Assembly (NCBI GenBank): GCA_031291475.1
Contig: JARLIY010000132.1
Coordinates: forward strand, 310,001 to 374,000
Source of the DNA: Xanthobacteraceae bacterium
GTDB taxonomy: Bacteria; Pseudomonadota; Alphaproteobacteria; Rhizobiales; Xanthobacteraceae
DNA: 64,000 nucleotides
Direction of reading: 5' to 3'
Positions within the stretch are counted from its first letter, which is position 1; each line of letters starts with the position of its first letter. Below are positions 28,248 through 38,174 of the stretch, piece after piece. Made by a program: the position numbers and the translations under genes. The notes under the pieces were generated by a model, which was not told where the DNA came from, ran no database searches, and saw only the letters and a list, made by a program, of their open reading frames with translations.

Positions 28248-28853
28248 ATGGGTAAGGATATGACGGACCAGACCGCACGTGCCGAGGACGCGGCAGGCCC
28301 GCCGGACGCCGCGGCGCCGTCCACGGCGCCGCAAGCGGATGCAGCTTCGCTCGCGGCCGAGTTCAAGGACAAGCTCCTGCGCACGCTGGCGGAGATGGAA
28401 AATCTGCGCAAGCGCACCGAGCGCGAGGTCACCGATGCCCGCCTTTACGGGGTGGCTTCGTTTGCGCGCGACATCGTCGCCATCGCCGACAATATGCGCC
28501 GCGCGCTCGACGCCGTATCGCCGGAGCTGCGCGCCAGCGCCGAGGCCGGGGTGAAGGCGCTGATCGACGGCGTCGAGCTGACCGAACGCGAACTCCTCAA
28601 GGCGCTGGAAAAGAACGGCGTGCGCCAGTTCAGCCCGCGGGGCGAGAAATTCGACCCCAATGTTCATCAAGCGATGTTTGAAGTGCCCAACGCTTCGGTA
28701 CCGGCGGGCAGCGTCGTCGAGGTCGTACAACCGGGCTACATGCTCGGCGAGCGCGTTCTCCGCCCGGCGATGGTCGGTGTGTCGAAAGGCGGCCCCAAAT
28801 CCGCGCCAGTGCCGCGGCCGGTCAACGACAACGGAACGGTGGAAGGCTCTTAA
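28248..28853 (+). CDS. grpE: Nucleotide exchange factor GrpE
   Basis: GrpE releases ADP from DnaK. The 201-residue protein has a low-complexity, alanine-rich N-terminus, then a long coiled-coil region with [19 protein letters not shown] and [18 protein letters not shown]. The C-terminal beta domain has [14 protein letters not shown] and [21 protein letters not shown]. It follows hrcA by 71 nt in the usual hrcA-grpE order. dnaK is on the same strand 1.9 kb on, with two opposite-strand genes between. An AAAGGCG ribosome-binding site lies just upstream of the ATG. No unusual features. Confidence 0.96.
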   Translation: MGKDMTDQTARAEDAAGPPDAAAPSTAPQADAASLAAEFKDKLLRTLAEMENLRKRTEREVTDARLYGVASFARDIVAIADNMRRALDAVSPELRASAEAGVKALIDGVELTERELLKALEKNGVRQFSPRGEKFDPNVHQAMFEVPNASVPAGSVVEVVQPGYMLGERVLRPAMVGVSKGGPKSAPVPRPVNDNGTVEGS

Positions 28854-28869
28854 AGAGCCACGCTAAACT

Positions 28870-29850
28870 TCACTTGTTGTCGATGCTGTCGCGCACCGTG
28901 CGCAAGCGAGCGAGCGCGCCGGTCCAGCCATCGGCGCGCGCGATGCCGACCATTTGCAGATAACCGCCGCTGCCGAAGCGCAGCCACTGCACCACCATCA
29001 CGTCGGCGCCGGTGCGAAGGTCTTTGGCCGCGGCCATGGTCTGATATCCGGACTGGTTGTTGATGCGCAAAGGTTCTGACATCGTGATCTGCACGTCCTT
29101 GATCCCGCCGATCTCGCCAAAAGACTGCCTGGCGAAATTGGCCCGGTCTTCGGGTTCGCGAGGACCGCCGGGCAGCGCGGCGATCAGCAAACGCGCGTCG
29201 AGGCCGCTGTCGGCAGCGGCCTTGGTGGGATCGCCCGGATTGGACGCATCGCCGAGCATCAGCGCGCGGCCGCGGATCACGCCGTCAACGTGGAAGCCGG
29301 CGAGGTCCGTGACCGCGAACGGCAACAGGCTGAGTTCCTCCGCCTCCGGTACGTCCGCGCGCACCGACAGCGTCGCCAGCGCAGCCCGCACCACGCGATC
29401 CGGGTAAACGCTGTCCTGTTCCGGGACTTGCACGGTGACGAGCGCAGTGAGGTCGCTCGCCGACGCCACCAACATCCACTTGCGGTAATGCGTCTTGTCC
29501 GCCACCTGCCGGCCGATGAGCAGAAAGCCCTTGCCGAAACTGAGTTGCATCGCCTCGCGCTTTTCCAGATTTACGCCCTGCTTCTTGAGCGCATCCGTAT
29601 CCAGCGTCTTTTCGATCTGGGAATAGGCGGCCGCGGGAAGCACGGCGATGAGGATCGCGGCATCCTTGGCCGGATCCGAGAAACCGTCGAACACATCGCT
29701 CGCCACCATGCCGCCCGGCGGAACCAGACCAACGCGCGAGCCGGTTGGGAACACCGGGTCGGCCGCGTGCAAAGGCGTTGCCGCGATCGCGCAGGCGAGC
29801 CAAGCGGCGAAGCCGGCGCAAGCGATCGGAAAATGCCTATGGCTTGTCAT
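28870..29850 (-). CDS. Secreted protein of unknown function
   Basis: From ATG 29850 the 326-residue product has a signal peptide (HFPIACAGFAAWLACAIAAT, cleavage near PLHAAD). A single extracytoplasmic domain without membrane segments follows. Motifs include GSRVGLVPPGGM, FLLIGRQVADKTHYRKWML and GYLQMVGIARADGWTGALARL. I do not recognise a named family. Similar proteins sit beside alkB in related genomes as far as I recall. The start overlaps the alkB 3' end by 14 nt, so the two are translationally coupled despite different compartments. The track start at 29889 would add RR-rich residues ahead of the signal peptide. It converges with grpE. Confidence 0.72.
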   Translation of the reverse strand: MTSHRHFPIACAGFAAWLACAIAATPLHAADPVFPTGSRVGLVPPGGMVASDVFDGFSDPAKDAAILIAVLPAAAYSQIEKTLDTDALKKQGVNLEKREAMQLSFGKGFLLIGRQVADKTHYRKWMLVASASDLTALVTVQVPEQDSVYPDRVVRAALATLSVRADVPEAEELSLLPFAVTDLAGFHVDGVIRGRALMLGDASNPGDPTKAAADSGLDARLLIAALPGGPREPEDRANFARQSFGEIGGIKDVQITMSEPLRINNQSGYQTMAAAKDLRTGADVMVVQWLRFGSGGYLQMVGIARADGWTGALARLRTVRDSIDNK

Positions 29851-30538
29851 GCATAGCCTCCGCGGCGGGCGCCTGCGCCGCCCGGGCAAACGCGCCGCGC
29901 GTGACCCGACGCAATGTTAGATTGATGCGACCGCCCTCCGGTAGCAAGCGCGATGTACCGGGATAGATCCGGTCGACGCCGTGGAAGCAAAGCCGGGCTT
30001 GCCCACCGAGCGTGACCGCGTCGCCGGAATTTAAGCGAAAGGCGCGCGTCGGCTCGCCGCGCCTTAAGCCGCCGACGCGGAAGAGGCAGCTGTCGCCGAG
30101 CGAGATCGAGACCACCGGCGCGGCAAAATCCGCCTCGTCGCGATCCTGGTGCAGTCCCATTTTCGCGCCCGCCCCGTAGAAGTTGATGAGACAGGCCTCG
30201 GGCGGGTCCGGATAGCCGGCGAGCTCGCGCCATATCGCCAGCAGCTCGGCCGGCATCGGCGGCCACGGCCGCCCGGTTTCGGGATGCAACGGTTGATAGC
30301 GGTATCCGTTCTCGTCCGAGACCCAGCCGAGCGGCCCGCAATTCGACATGCGGACGGTAAACGGGCGTCCCGACTTCGGCATCCGCGGGGTGAAAAGCGG
30401 CGCCGCCGCAAAAATGCTGCGCACCGCGGCGAGCAATGCCGCTTGCGCATTGCCGTCGAGATATCCGGGGTGGAAGCGAACGCCCCGGGGCAGCGACTGC
30501 AAGCTCGTCTGGACGCCTTCTTCCATCGCCGGCATCAC
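29837..30538 (-). CDS. alkB: AlkB-type 2-oxoglutarate/Fe(II) dioxygenase
   Basis: AlkB oxidatively removes methyl groups from 1-methyladenine and 3-methylcytosine. The iron ligands are GLHQDRDE (His130, Asp132) and CFHGVDR (His186). RINLTLRR holds the 2-oxoglutarate-binding arginines. NFYGAGAKMG precedes the first ligand, as in the family. The length of 233 residues is normal. It is divergent from dnaK, with the dnaK heat-shock promoter in the spacer, and is followed by an overlapping secreted-protein gene. A methyltransferase-type repair protein (AraC-MGMT fusion) is 8 kb away, but no adaptive-response operon is formed. Confidence 0.93.
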   Translation of the reverse strand: MMPAMEEGVQTSLQSLPRGVRFHPGYLDGNAQAALLAAVRSIFAAAPLFTPRMPKSGRPFTVRMSNCGPLGWVSDENGYRYQPLHPETGRPWPPMPAELLAIWRELAGYPDPPEACLINFYGAGAKMGLHQDRDEADFAAPVVSISLGDSCLFRVGGLRRGEPTRAFRLNSGDAVTLGGQARLCFHGVDRIYPGTSRLLPEGGRINLTLRRVTRGAFARAAQAPAAEAMHDKP

Positions 30539-30607
30539 CCGTTAAACGCCGCCGCCGGTTTGCCCTCCCAACCGGCTTCCCGACTTCGCTTCGACTTGGC
30601 CTTCCGA

Positions 30608-30635
30608 CTTGCGGCTCGATCACGCCCTCCTATAT
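30608..30635 (+). promoter_or_regulatory. RpoH (sigma-32) type heat-shock promoter of dnaK
   Basis: CTTG at 30608-30611, a 17-nt spacer, then CCTATAT at 30629-30635 fit the alphaproteobacterial RpoH consensus CTTG-N17-CYTATnT. Transcription would start near 30642, leaving a dnaK leader of about 115 nt. Confidence 0.7.
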
Positions 30636-30757
30636 GAGCCAAGGGAAATCGCCTGGAAAATGGCGCCAGGCAGGGGGAGACTTGTGAGTGCAAGGGGGTC
30701 GGACCAAGGGCGCCTTTCGGGCCTGCCCGACCTGCCGAAAAAGAGAGGATTAACACC

Positions 30758-32689
<1,932 letters not shown>

Positions 32690-32727
32690 TCCGCGAGGCA
32701 CTCCATGCCGCTGCGACGCGTCAAAAT

Positions 32728-32756
32728 TGCACCCCCAGTGGCAAAACGGGGGTGCA
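32728..32756. terminator. Strong hairpin between dnaK and dnaJ
   Basis: TGCACCCCC and GGGGGTGCA form perfect 9-bp arms around an 11-nt loop. Flanking aaaat and atttt nearly extend the stem. It starts 38 nt after the dnaK stop and is followed by cattttcg, so it may partly terminate or attenuate transcription before dnaJ, or stabilise the dnaK mRNA end. It may also be a short mobile-element scrap. Confidence 0.5.
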
Positions 32757-32808
32757 CATTTTCGCGGCGGGCGGCTTCTGGGAATGATTGGACGTCATCG
32801 GGCGGGGA

Positions 32809-33954
32809 ATGATGGCCAAGCGCTGCTTCTACGAAGTCCTGTCCGTTGAACGCACTGCCAGCGACGGCGAGATCAAAGCCGCGTTCCGCAAGCAGGCGAT
32901 GCAGCTGCATCCCGACCGCAATCCGGGCGACACCCAAGCCGAGCATCGCTTCAAGGAAATCAACGAAGCCTACGAGATTCTCAAAGACCCCGACAAACGC
33001 GCGGCTTACGATCGTTTCGGCCATGCCGCGTTCGAGCACGGCGGCGGCATGAACGCGGCGGCGCATGGCTTCGGCGCCGACTTCGCCACGACCTTCTCCG
33101 ATATCTTCGACGATCTGTTCGGCATGAGCGGCCGCCGCGCCCGCGGCTCCGGCCGCGAGCGCGGGGCCGATCTCCCCTACAATATGGAAATCTCGCTGCT
33201 CGAAGCCTTTGCCGGCAAGAGCGCGCAGATCCGCATTCCGACGCCAGTCACCTGCGAGGCCTGCTCCGGCACCGGCGCCGAGCCCGGCACCAAGCCGAAG
33301 GCCTGTCCGATGTGCGGCGGCCAGGGCAAGGTCCGCCACGCGCAGGGCTTCTTCACCCTCGAACGCACCTGCCCGAACTGCCAGGGCCGCGGCCAGGTGA
33401 TCGAGAGTCCTTGCGGGTCGTGCGCGGGGTCGGGCCGCGTCATGCGCGAGCGGACTTTGTCGGTGAACATTCCGCCCGGCGTTGAGGACGGCACCCGCAT
33501 TCGGCTGGCCGGCGAGGGCGAGGCGGGCGTGCGCGGCGGGCCCGCCGGCGATCTCTACATCTTCCTGTCGATCGGCTCGCATCCGTTCTTCCAGCGCGAC
33601 GGCGCCGACCTGCATTGCCGGGTGCCGGTCTCGCTGGTGACCGCCGCGCTCGGCGGCGATTTCGAGGTGCCGACGATCGACGGGGGCAAGACGCGGGTGA
33701 AAGTCCCCGAAGGCATGCAGACCGGCCGGCGCTTCCGCCTGCAAGGCAAGGGAATGCCGGTGCTGCGGTCGCGGCAGTCCGGCGACATGTATGTTCAGGT
33801 CGTGGTCGAGACGCCGCAAAAGCTCACCAAGAAGCAGCGCGAGCTCTTGGCCGAGTTCGACCGCCTGTCGTCGACCGAGACCCAGCCGGAATCCTCGGGA
33901 TTCTTCGGCAAGGTCAAGGAGTTCTTGGACAGCTTCGGCGGCGGCGAAGCCTGA
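32809..33954 (+). CDS. dnaJ: Molecular chaperone DnaJ
   Basis: DnaJ stimulates the DnaK ATPase and binds substrates. The J domain (about residues 4-70) contains LHPDRNPGD with the HPD motif, although it opens with [20 protein letters not shown] rather than the usual KRDYYE. A Gly/Phe-rich stretch follows, then a zinc-finger region with four repeats ([32 protein letters not shown]) and the C-terminal substrate domains. ATG 32809 or the adjacent ATG 32812 is the start; the track's TTG 32788 adds seven unlikely residues. It follows dnaK by about 120 nt across a hairpin. The canonical Asp/Tyr of KRDYYE is replaced by CF, a mild oddity. Confidence 0.96.
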   Translation: MMAKRCFYEVLSVERTASDGEIKAAFRKQAMQLHPDRNPGDTQAEHRFKEINEAYEILKDPDKRAAYDRFGHAAFEHGGGMNAAAHGFGADFATTFSDIFDDLFGMSGRRARGSGRERGADLPYNMEISLLEAFAGKSAQIRIPTPVTCEACSGTGAEPGTKPKACPMCGGQGKVRHAQGFFTLERTCPNCQGRGQVIESPCGSCAGSGRVMRERTLSVNIPPGVEDGTRIRLAGEGEAGVRGGPAGDLYIFLSIGSHPFFQRDGADLHCRVPVSLVTAALGGDFEVPTIDGGKTRVKVPEGMQTGRRFRLQGKGMPVLRSRQSGDMYVQVVVETPQKLTKKQRELLAEFDRLSSTETQPESSGFFGKVKEFLDSFGGGEA

Positions 33955-34044
33955 CGGCCCACCCGGTCGGGCCGGCGAGCGGCTGGCTTTCGTGCGCCGA
34001 ATGTTCTAAAAAAGGTATTGTTTTGTTACTGTGTGATTGATGCC

Positions 34045-34791
34045 ATGCCGCTTACGGCCCTGCGCAAATTTGAACAGAAGATCGAGCGTCCGCTGCGTAT
34101 CCTCGAACTCAAGAAGAACGTTATCGAGCGTCAGATCGAACGCCAAATACGGATGTTCGAGCGCAAGCGCGATGGCATCGGCAAGAAGATCGAAGAGCGG
34201 ATCCGGCAATTCGAGCGCAAGCGCGGCATCCGCCTCGACGACGAGGTGCGCTTCATCCGCTCCTGGATCGAGCGGCCGCTCAGCATCGGCGCGGTGACGC
34301 CGTCGGGCAAGGTTCTCGCGCGCACCATGGCGCGCTATGTCGATCCGCATAGCGACGGACCGGTCGTCGAATTGGGACCGGGGACCGGGCCGGTGACCGA
34401 AGCCCTGGTACAGGCCGGCGTCGCCCCCTCGCGGCTCGTTCTGGTCGAATTCAATCCGGCCTTTTGCCGGATTTTGCGCGCGCGCTACCCGGACGCCACG
34501 TTGGTGCAGGGCGACGCCTATAGCTTGCGCCGGTTGCTGGAAACGCTCTTGCTGCAACCGGCGGCTGCGGTCGTCTCCGGCCTGCCGCTGGTGACCAAGC
34601 CGATCAAGATGCGGTTGCGGCTCATTCGCGACGCCTTCGATCTGATGTTGCCGGGCGCGCCCTTCGTGCAGTTCACCTATTCGGTGGCCGCCCCCTTGCC
34701 GCGCCGGCTCGGCGGCTTCTCGGTGGAAGCGTCCGAGCGCATCTGGATGAACCTGCCGCCGGCGCGCGTGTGGGTTTATCGCAAGGCCTGA
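34045..34791 (+). CDS. pmtA: PmtA-like phospholipid N-methyltransferase
   Basis: The C-terminal two thirds is a class I SAM-dependent methyltransferase with PVVELGPGTGPVTEALVQAG (motif I) and LVLVEFNPAFCRILRARYPD. It resembles the rhizobial phosphatidylethanolamine N-methyltransferase that makes phosphatidylcholine at the inner membrane face. The placement after dnaJ fits what I recall from Bradyrhizobium. The first 70 residues are a highly charged helix containing an 18-residue tandem duplication around F-E-R-K-R. This could be an extended amphipathic membrane-binding segment. I use ATG 34045; the track's TTG 34018 is also open. Substrate assignment is by family resemblance. Confidence 0.78.
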   Translation: MPLTALRKFEQKIERPLRILELKKNVIERQIERQIRMFERKRDGIGKKIEERIRQFERKRGIRLDDEVRFIRSWIERPLSIGAVTPSGKVLARTMARYVDPHSDGPVVELGPGTGPVTEALVQAGVAPSRLVLVEFNPAFCRILRARYPDATLVQGDAYSLRRLLETLLLQPAAAVVSGLPLVTKPIKMRLRLIRDAFDLMLPGAPFVQFTYSVAAPLPRRLGGFSVEASERIWMNLPPARVWVYRKA

Positions 34792-34800
34792 CGCTTTACG

Positions 34801-35394
34801 ATGCTTGCTCCGAAAATTCTCGTCATGGCCGGCTCGCTGCGCAAAGGCTCGAGCAATGCGCGGCTTGCGGCGCTCGCGGCCAAGGAGTTGGCGCTCGCCG
34901 AGGCGGACATAACGCGCATCTCGTTTGCGGATTATTCGCTGCCGCTATTCGATGCCGATCTCATGGCCGACAGCGGCCTGCCGCGCGCCGCGGTCGAGCT
35001 CAAGACCATGCTCGCCGCGCATCAGGGCGTGTTCATCGCCAGCCCCGAATACTCGGCCTCGGTATCGCCGCTCGTCAAAAACGCCATCGACTGGGTGTCC
35101 CGCCCTCGCGACCGCAGCGAGGCGAGCTACGCCACCTTCAAGGGCCGGGTCTTTGCCCTCGGCGCCGCCGCCAACGGCGCGGCCGGCGGTCTGCGCGGCC
35201 TCATGGCGCTGCGGCAAGTTCTCGAACTCGGCTGCGGCGCGCTGGTGATCCCGGAGCAGATCAATGTCGGGCGCGCCGCCCAGGCGTTCGACGACATGGA
35301 CAACCTCAAGGAAGAAAGTCTCACCGCAGCGTTGAAAGCGCTGGTGCGCCGGCTTATTGACATGGCCAACCTGATGCCGCGCGCAACGAATTAA
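34801..35394 (+). CDS. NADPH-dependent FMN reductase family protein
   Basis: The 197-residue flavodoxin-fold protein begins with KILVMAGSLRKGSSNARLA, the phosphate-binding loop of the NAD(P)H:FMN reductase family (ArsH/ChrR/Azr-like). FIASPEYSASVSPLVKNAID is the conserved GSPEYN-like segment near the flavin. Members reduce FMN, quinones, azo dyes or chromate, so the physiological substrate cannot be told. It starts 9 nt after pmtA and ends 9 nt before pyrF, so these genes are likely co-transcribed. Length is normal. Confidence 0.88.
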   Translation: MLAPKILVMAGSLRKGSSNARLAALAAKELALAEADITRISFADYSLPLFDADLMADSGLPRAAVELKTMLAAHQGVFIASPEYSASVSPLVKNAIDWVSRPRDRSEASYATFKGRVFALGAAANGAAGGLRGLMALRQVLELGCGALVIPEQINVGRAAQAFDDMDNLKEESLTAALKALVRRLIDMANLMPRATN

Positions 35395-35403
35395 GGACGG
35401 CCG

Positions 35404-36111
35404 ATGCCGATTGCCCCGCGCGAGCGCCTGATCGTCGCGCTCGATCTGTCTTCGGTCGAGGAGGCGGCGGCGATGGAGACCCGGCTCGGCGACGCGGTGA
35501 CGTTCTACAAAATAGGCTACCAGCTCGCTTTTGCCGGCGGTCTTTCTTATGCGCGGACGCTGTCGGATTCCGGCAAGCGCGTCTTTCTCGATCTCAAGCT
35601 GCACGACATCGGCAACACGGTGGCGCAGGGCGTCAAAAGCGTGGCGCGGCTCGGCGCGACGTTCCTCACCGTGCATGCTTATCCGCAGACTATGCAAGCG
35701 GCGATGCAGGCGCGCGAAGGCGGCTTGCGCATCCTCGCCGTTACGGTGCTGACCTCCTATGACGACGGCGACCTCAAGGCCGCCGGCTATGAAACGAGCG
35801 TGCGCGAGCTCGCCGCCCGGCGCGCCGCGCGGGCGCGCGATATCGGCATCGACGGTCTTGTCTGCTCGCCCGAGGAAGCCGCAAGCCTGCGGTCGATCGC
35901 CGGGACGAATATGGCGCTGGTGACGCCGGGTATCCGGCCGGCGGGCAGTGCGGCCGGCGACCAGAAGCGCATCATGACGCCTTCTGCCGCCATCGCCGCC
36001 GGCGCTGATTATCTGGTCGTCGGCCGGCCGATTTTGGCGGCGGCCGATCCGCGCGCGGCGGCGCAGGCGATCGTCGCCGAGATCGCCCAGCCAGCAGCGA
36101 AGGAGAAGTGA
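35404..36111 (+). CDS. pyrF: Orotidine 5'-phosphate decarboxylase
   Basis: PyrF decarboxylates OMP to UMP, the last step of de novo pyrimidine synthesis. The 235-residue barrel shows [17 protein letters not shown], the catalytic [18 protein letters not shown] (K-x-D-I-x-N), and [19 protein letters not shown] with the phosphate-binding loop near the end. [10 protein letters not shown] completes it. It lies 9 nt after the flavin reductase and 1 nt before the DUF1330 gene, on the same strand. Nothing unusual was found. Confidence 0.97.
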   Translation: MPIAPRERLIVALDLSSVEEAAAMETRLGDAVTFYKIGYQLAFAGGLSYARTLSDSGKRVFLDLKLHDIGNTVAQGVKSVARLGATFLTVHAYPQTMQAAMQAREGGLRILAVTVLTSYDDGDLKAAGYETSVRELAARRAARARDIGIDGLVCSPEEAASLRSIAGTNMALVTPGIRPAGSAAGDQKRIMTPSAAIAAGADYLVVGRPILAAADPRAAAQAIVAEIAQPAAKEK

Positions 36112-36112
36112 C

Positions 36113-36414
36113 ATGGCCAAGGGTTATTGGATCGTGCATGTCGATGTGCACGACGACGAGGGTCACAAACTTACGCGCTCGCCAACCCGGCCATCTTCAA
36201 GAAATTCGGCGGCCGTTTTGTCGTGCGCGCCGGCAAGTTCGAGAGCGTCGAGGGCAGCAACAAGTCGCGTCAGGTCATCATCGAGTTTCCCGATTACGCC
36301 ACCGCGCTCGCCTGTTATCGCTCGCCCGAATATCAGGCCAACATCAAAGTTCGGCAGCCGCATTCGGCGGCGGATTTCGTCATTGCCGAAGGCTACGACG
36401 GCCCGCAGCCTTAG
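36113..36414 (+). pseudogene. DUF1330 family gene broken by a one-base frameshift
   Basis: The frame from ATG 36113 reads MAKGYWIVHVDVHDDEGHK, a typical DUF1330 start, then turns into nonsense. The +1-shifted frame resumes at YALANPAIFKKFGGRF and continues to FVIAEGYDGPQP with stop at 36412-36414. Joining the two restores a normal protein of about 100 residues (ferredoxin-like fold, unknown function). One base appears to be missing within caaacttac at 36164-36172; relatives would be expected to have K-A-Y there. This is either a true inactivating deletion or a sequencing/assembly error in one base. It lies 1 nt after pyrF, so it was the distal gene of that operon. Confidence 0.85.
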
Positions 36415-36468
36415 AGTTGCTGGCGCAGCCACGCCCCGCTATACCCGCCGCAAGCGGACACGAGGGCC

Positions 36469-37296
36469 ATGGCTGCGGCAAATTCCGATATGCGGCTCGT
36501 TATCGCCGGCGCCGGCGGGCGCATGGGGCGCACGCTGATCCATGCCATCGCCGTCACCAAGGGCGTGACGCTGGCGGGCGCGGTGGAGGCGGCGGATTCG
36601 GCCGTGATCGGCCGCGATGCCGGCGAGCTCGCCGGCCTCGGGCCGAACGGCGTCAAGGTGGTCAGCGATGTCGCGCCTCTGCTCAAGGCCGCCGACGGCC
36701 TGATCGAGTTCACCATTCCGGCGGCGACGCTGGCGCTGGTGGAGTTGAGCGCATCGGCCGGCATTGCCCATATCATCGGCACCACCGGCCACTCGGCCGA
36801 GGAGGAAGCGGTCATCGCCAAGGCGGCGCGCCGCGCACGAATCATTAAATCCGGCAATATGAGTCTCGGCGTCAATCTCCTTGCCGCGTTGGTCAAGCGC
36901 GTGGCGCGGACGCTCGACGAGAATTACGACATCGAGATTCTGGAAATGCACCACAACAGGAAAATCGACGCGCCGTCCGGCACCGCGCTGATGCTCGGCC
37001 GCGCCGCCGCCGAAGGCCGCGGCCTCAATCTCGCCGCCCATTCGGTGCGTGGACGTGATGGCATGACCGGCCCGCGCCGCGCGGCGGATATCGGTTTTGC
37101 GTCGTTGCGCGGCGGCACCGTGGTCGGCGACCATACGGTTATCTTCGCCGGGCCGGCTGAGCGCATCGAGCTCACGCACCGCGCCGAGGACCGCATGATC
37201 TTTGCCCGCGGCGCGCTGCATGCGGCTTTATGGGCGCGCGGCCGGAAGCCCGGCCTCTATTCGATGGCGGATGTGCTGGGGTTGAAGGACATTTGA
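36469..37296 (+). CDS. dapB: 4-hydroxy-tetrahydrodipicolinate reductase
   Basis: DapB reduces the product of DapA in lysine and meso-diaminopimelate synthesis. [18 protein letters not shown] is the NAD(P)-binding loop. [25 protein letters not shown], and [20 protein letters not shown] with the catalytic histidine pair and lysine follow. [24 protein letters not shown] is the conserved C-terminal part. The product has 275 residues. It lies 54 nt after the broken DUF1330 gene and is followed by a REPIN-like repeat. All motifs are intact. Confidence 0.97.
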   Translation: MAAANSDMRLVIAGAGGRMGRTLIHAIAVTKGVTLAGAVEAADSAVIGRDAGELAGLGPNGVKVVSDVAPLLKAADGLIEFTIPAATLALVELSASAGIAHIIGTTGHSAEEEAVIAKAARRARIIKSGNMSLGVNLLAALVKRVARTLDENYDIEILEMHHNRKIDAPSGTALMLGRAAAEGRGLNLAAHSVRGRDGMTGPRRAADIGFASLRGGTVVGDHTVIFAGPAERIELTHRAEDRMIFARGALHAALWARGRKPGLYSMADVLGLKDI

Positions 37297-37300
37297 AACC

Positions 37301-37426
37301 CGTCACCCGCGGGCTTGACCCGCGGGTCCATGCTCACTCGCCGTACGTTAGGCGCGGCCGCATGGATTGCCGGGTCATTGTCGTAAAGACGGCGCTTCGC
37401 GCCTTTTGCCCGGCAATGACGAAGGG
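37301..37426. repeat. REPIN-like palindromic repeat pair, dapB-gpmA spacer
   Basis: The first unit is cgtcacccgcgggcttgacc...gtccatg; a second, partly inverted unit is catggattgccgggtcattg...cccggcaatgacg. The units are separated by about 30 nt. Each has G/C-rich inverted arms, and both share the GGGCTTGACCC-type core with the element after gpmA. The layout of two inverted REP-like units is that of a REPIN. Confidence 0.7.
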
Positions 37427-37438
37427 AAAAGGTAAGAA

Positions 37439-38062
37439 ATGAGTGACCGCCTTCTCGTGCTGGTGCGCCACGGCGAAAGCGAGTGGAACAAGAAGAATCT
37501 GTTCACCGGCTGGCGCGACGTGGGCCTCACCGATAAAGGCATCGCCGAAGCGCGCGCGGCCGGGCACAGATTGAAATCAGAGGGGCATCGCTTCGATGTC
37601 GCTTTTACCTCCGCGCTCGTTCGCGCCCAGCTCTCGCTCGATCTCATGCTCGAGCAATTGGGGCAGAAGACAATCCCCGTGCATTGGGACCAGGCGCTCA
37701 ACGAGCGCGACTATGGCGATCTGTCCGGCCTCAACAAGGACGATGCACGGGCCAAATGGGGCGCCGAGCAGGTGCATACCTGGCGGCGCTCCTACGATGT
37801 CGCTCCGCCCGGCGGCGAAAGTCTTAAAGATACCGCCGCGCGCGTCCTGCCCTATTACATCGGGGAAATCCTGCCGCGCGTGCTGCGCGGCGAGGCGGTC
37901 CTCGTCTCCGCCCACGGCAATTCGCTGCGCGCGCTGGTCATGGTGCTCGAGCGTTTGTCGCCGGCGGCGATCGTCGCGCGCGAGATCGCGACCGGCGTGC
38001 CGCTGGTCTACCGGCTCAACGCCGACTCGACGGTGGCCGAGAAGAAGGAGCTGGCGGGGTAA
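37439..38062 (+). CDS. gpmA: 2,3-bisphosphoglycerate-dependent phosphoglycerate mutase
   Basis: GpmA interconverts 3- and 2-phosphoglycerate. [20 protein letters not shown] holds the phosphohistidine [25 protein letters not shown] and the second histidine region [18 protein letters not shown] are present. At 207 residues it is the short alphaproteobacterial form, about 40 residues less than the enteric enzyme. It is bracketed within 15 nt on each side by REPIN-like repeats, so it is probably a stand-alone transcript with terminators or processing sites at both ends. Confidence 0.95.
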   Translation: MSDRLLVLVRHGESEWNKKNLFTGWRDVGLTDKGIAEARAAGHRLKSEGHRFDVAFTSALVRAQLSLDLMLEQLGQKTIPVHWDQALNERDYGDLSGLNKDDARAKWGAEQVHTWRRSYDVAPPGGESLKDTAARVLPYYIGEILPRVLRGEAVLVSAHGNSLRALVMVLERLSPAAIVAREIATGVPLVYRLNADSTVAEKKELAG

Positions 38063-38070
38063 TCGTCTTT

Positions 38071-38163
38071 CGTCATTGTCGGGCTTGACCCGGCAATCCA
38101 TGGAGCGGCGCCGTATTTTCGGGCAGTCAGCATGGACCCCCGGGTCAAGCCCGGGGGTGACGA
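38071..38163. repeat. REPIN-like palindromic repeat pair, after gpmA
   Basis: The left unit cgtcattgtcgggcttgacc...caatccatg and the right unit catggacccccgggtcaagc...gggggtgacg are inverted relative to each other, with about 30 nt between. The core GGGCTTGACCCG matches the copy before gpmA. It sits between gpmA and the convergent AraC-MGMT gene and may terminate both. Confidence 0.75.
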
Positions 38164-38174
38164 GTGGAGGAGCG

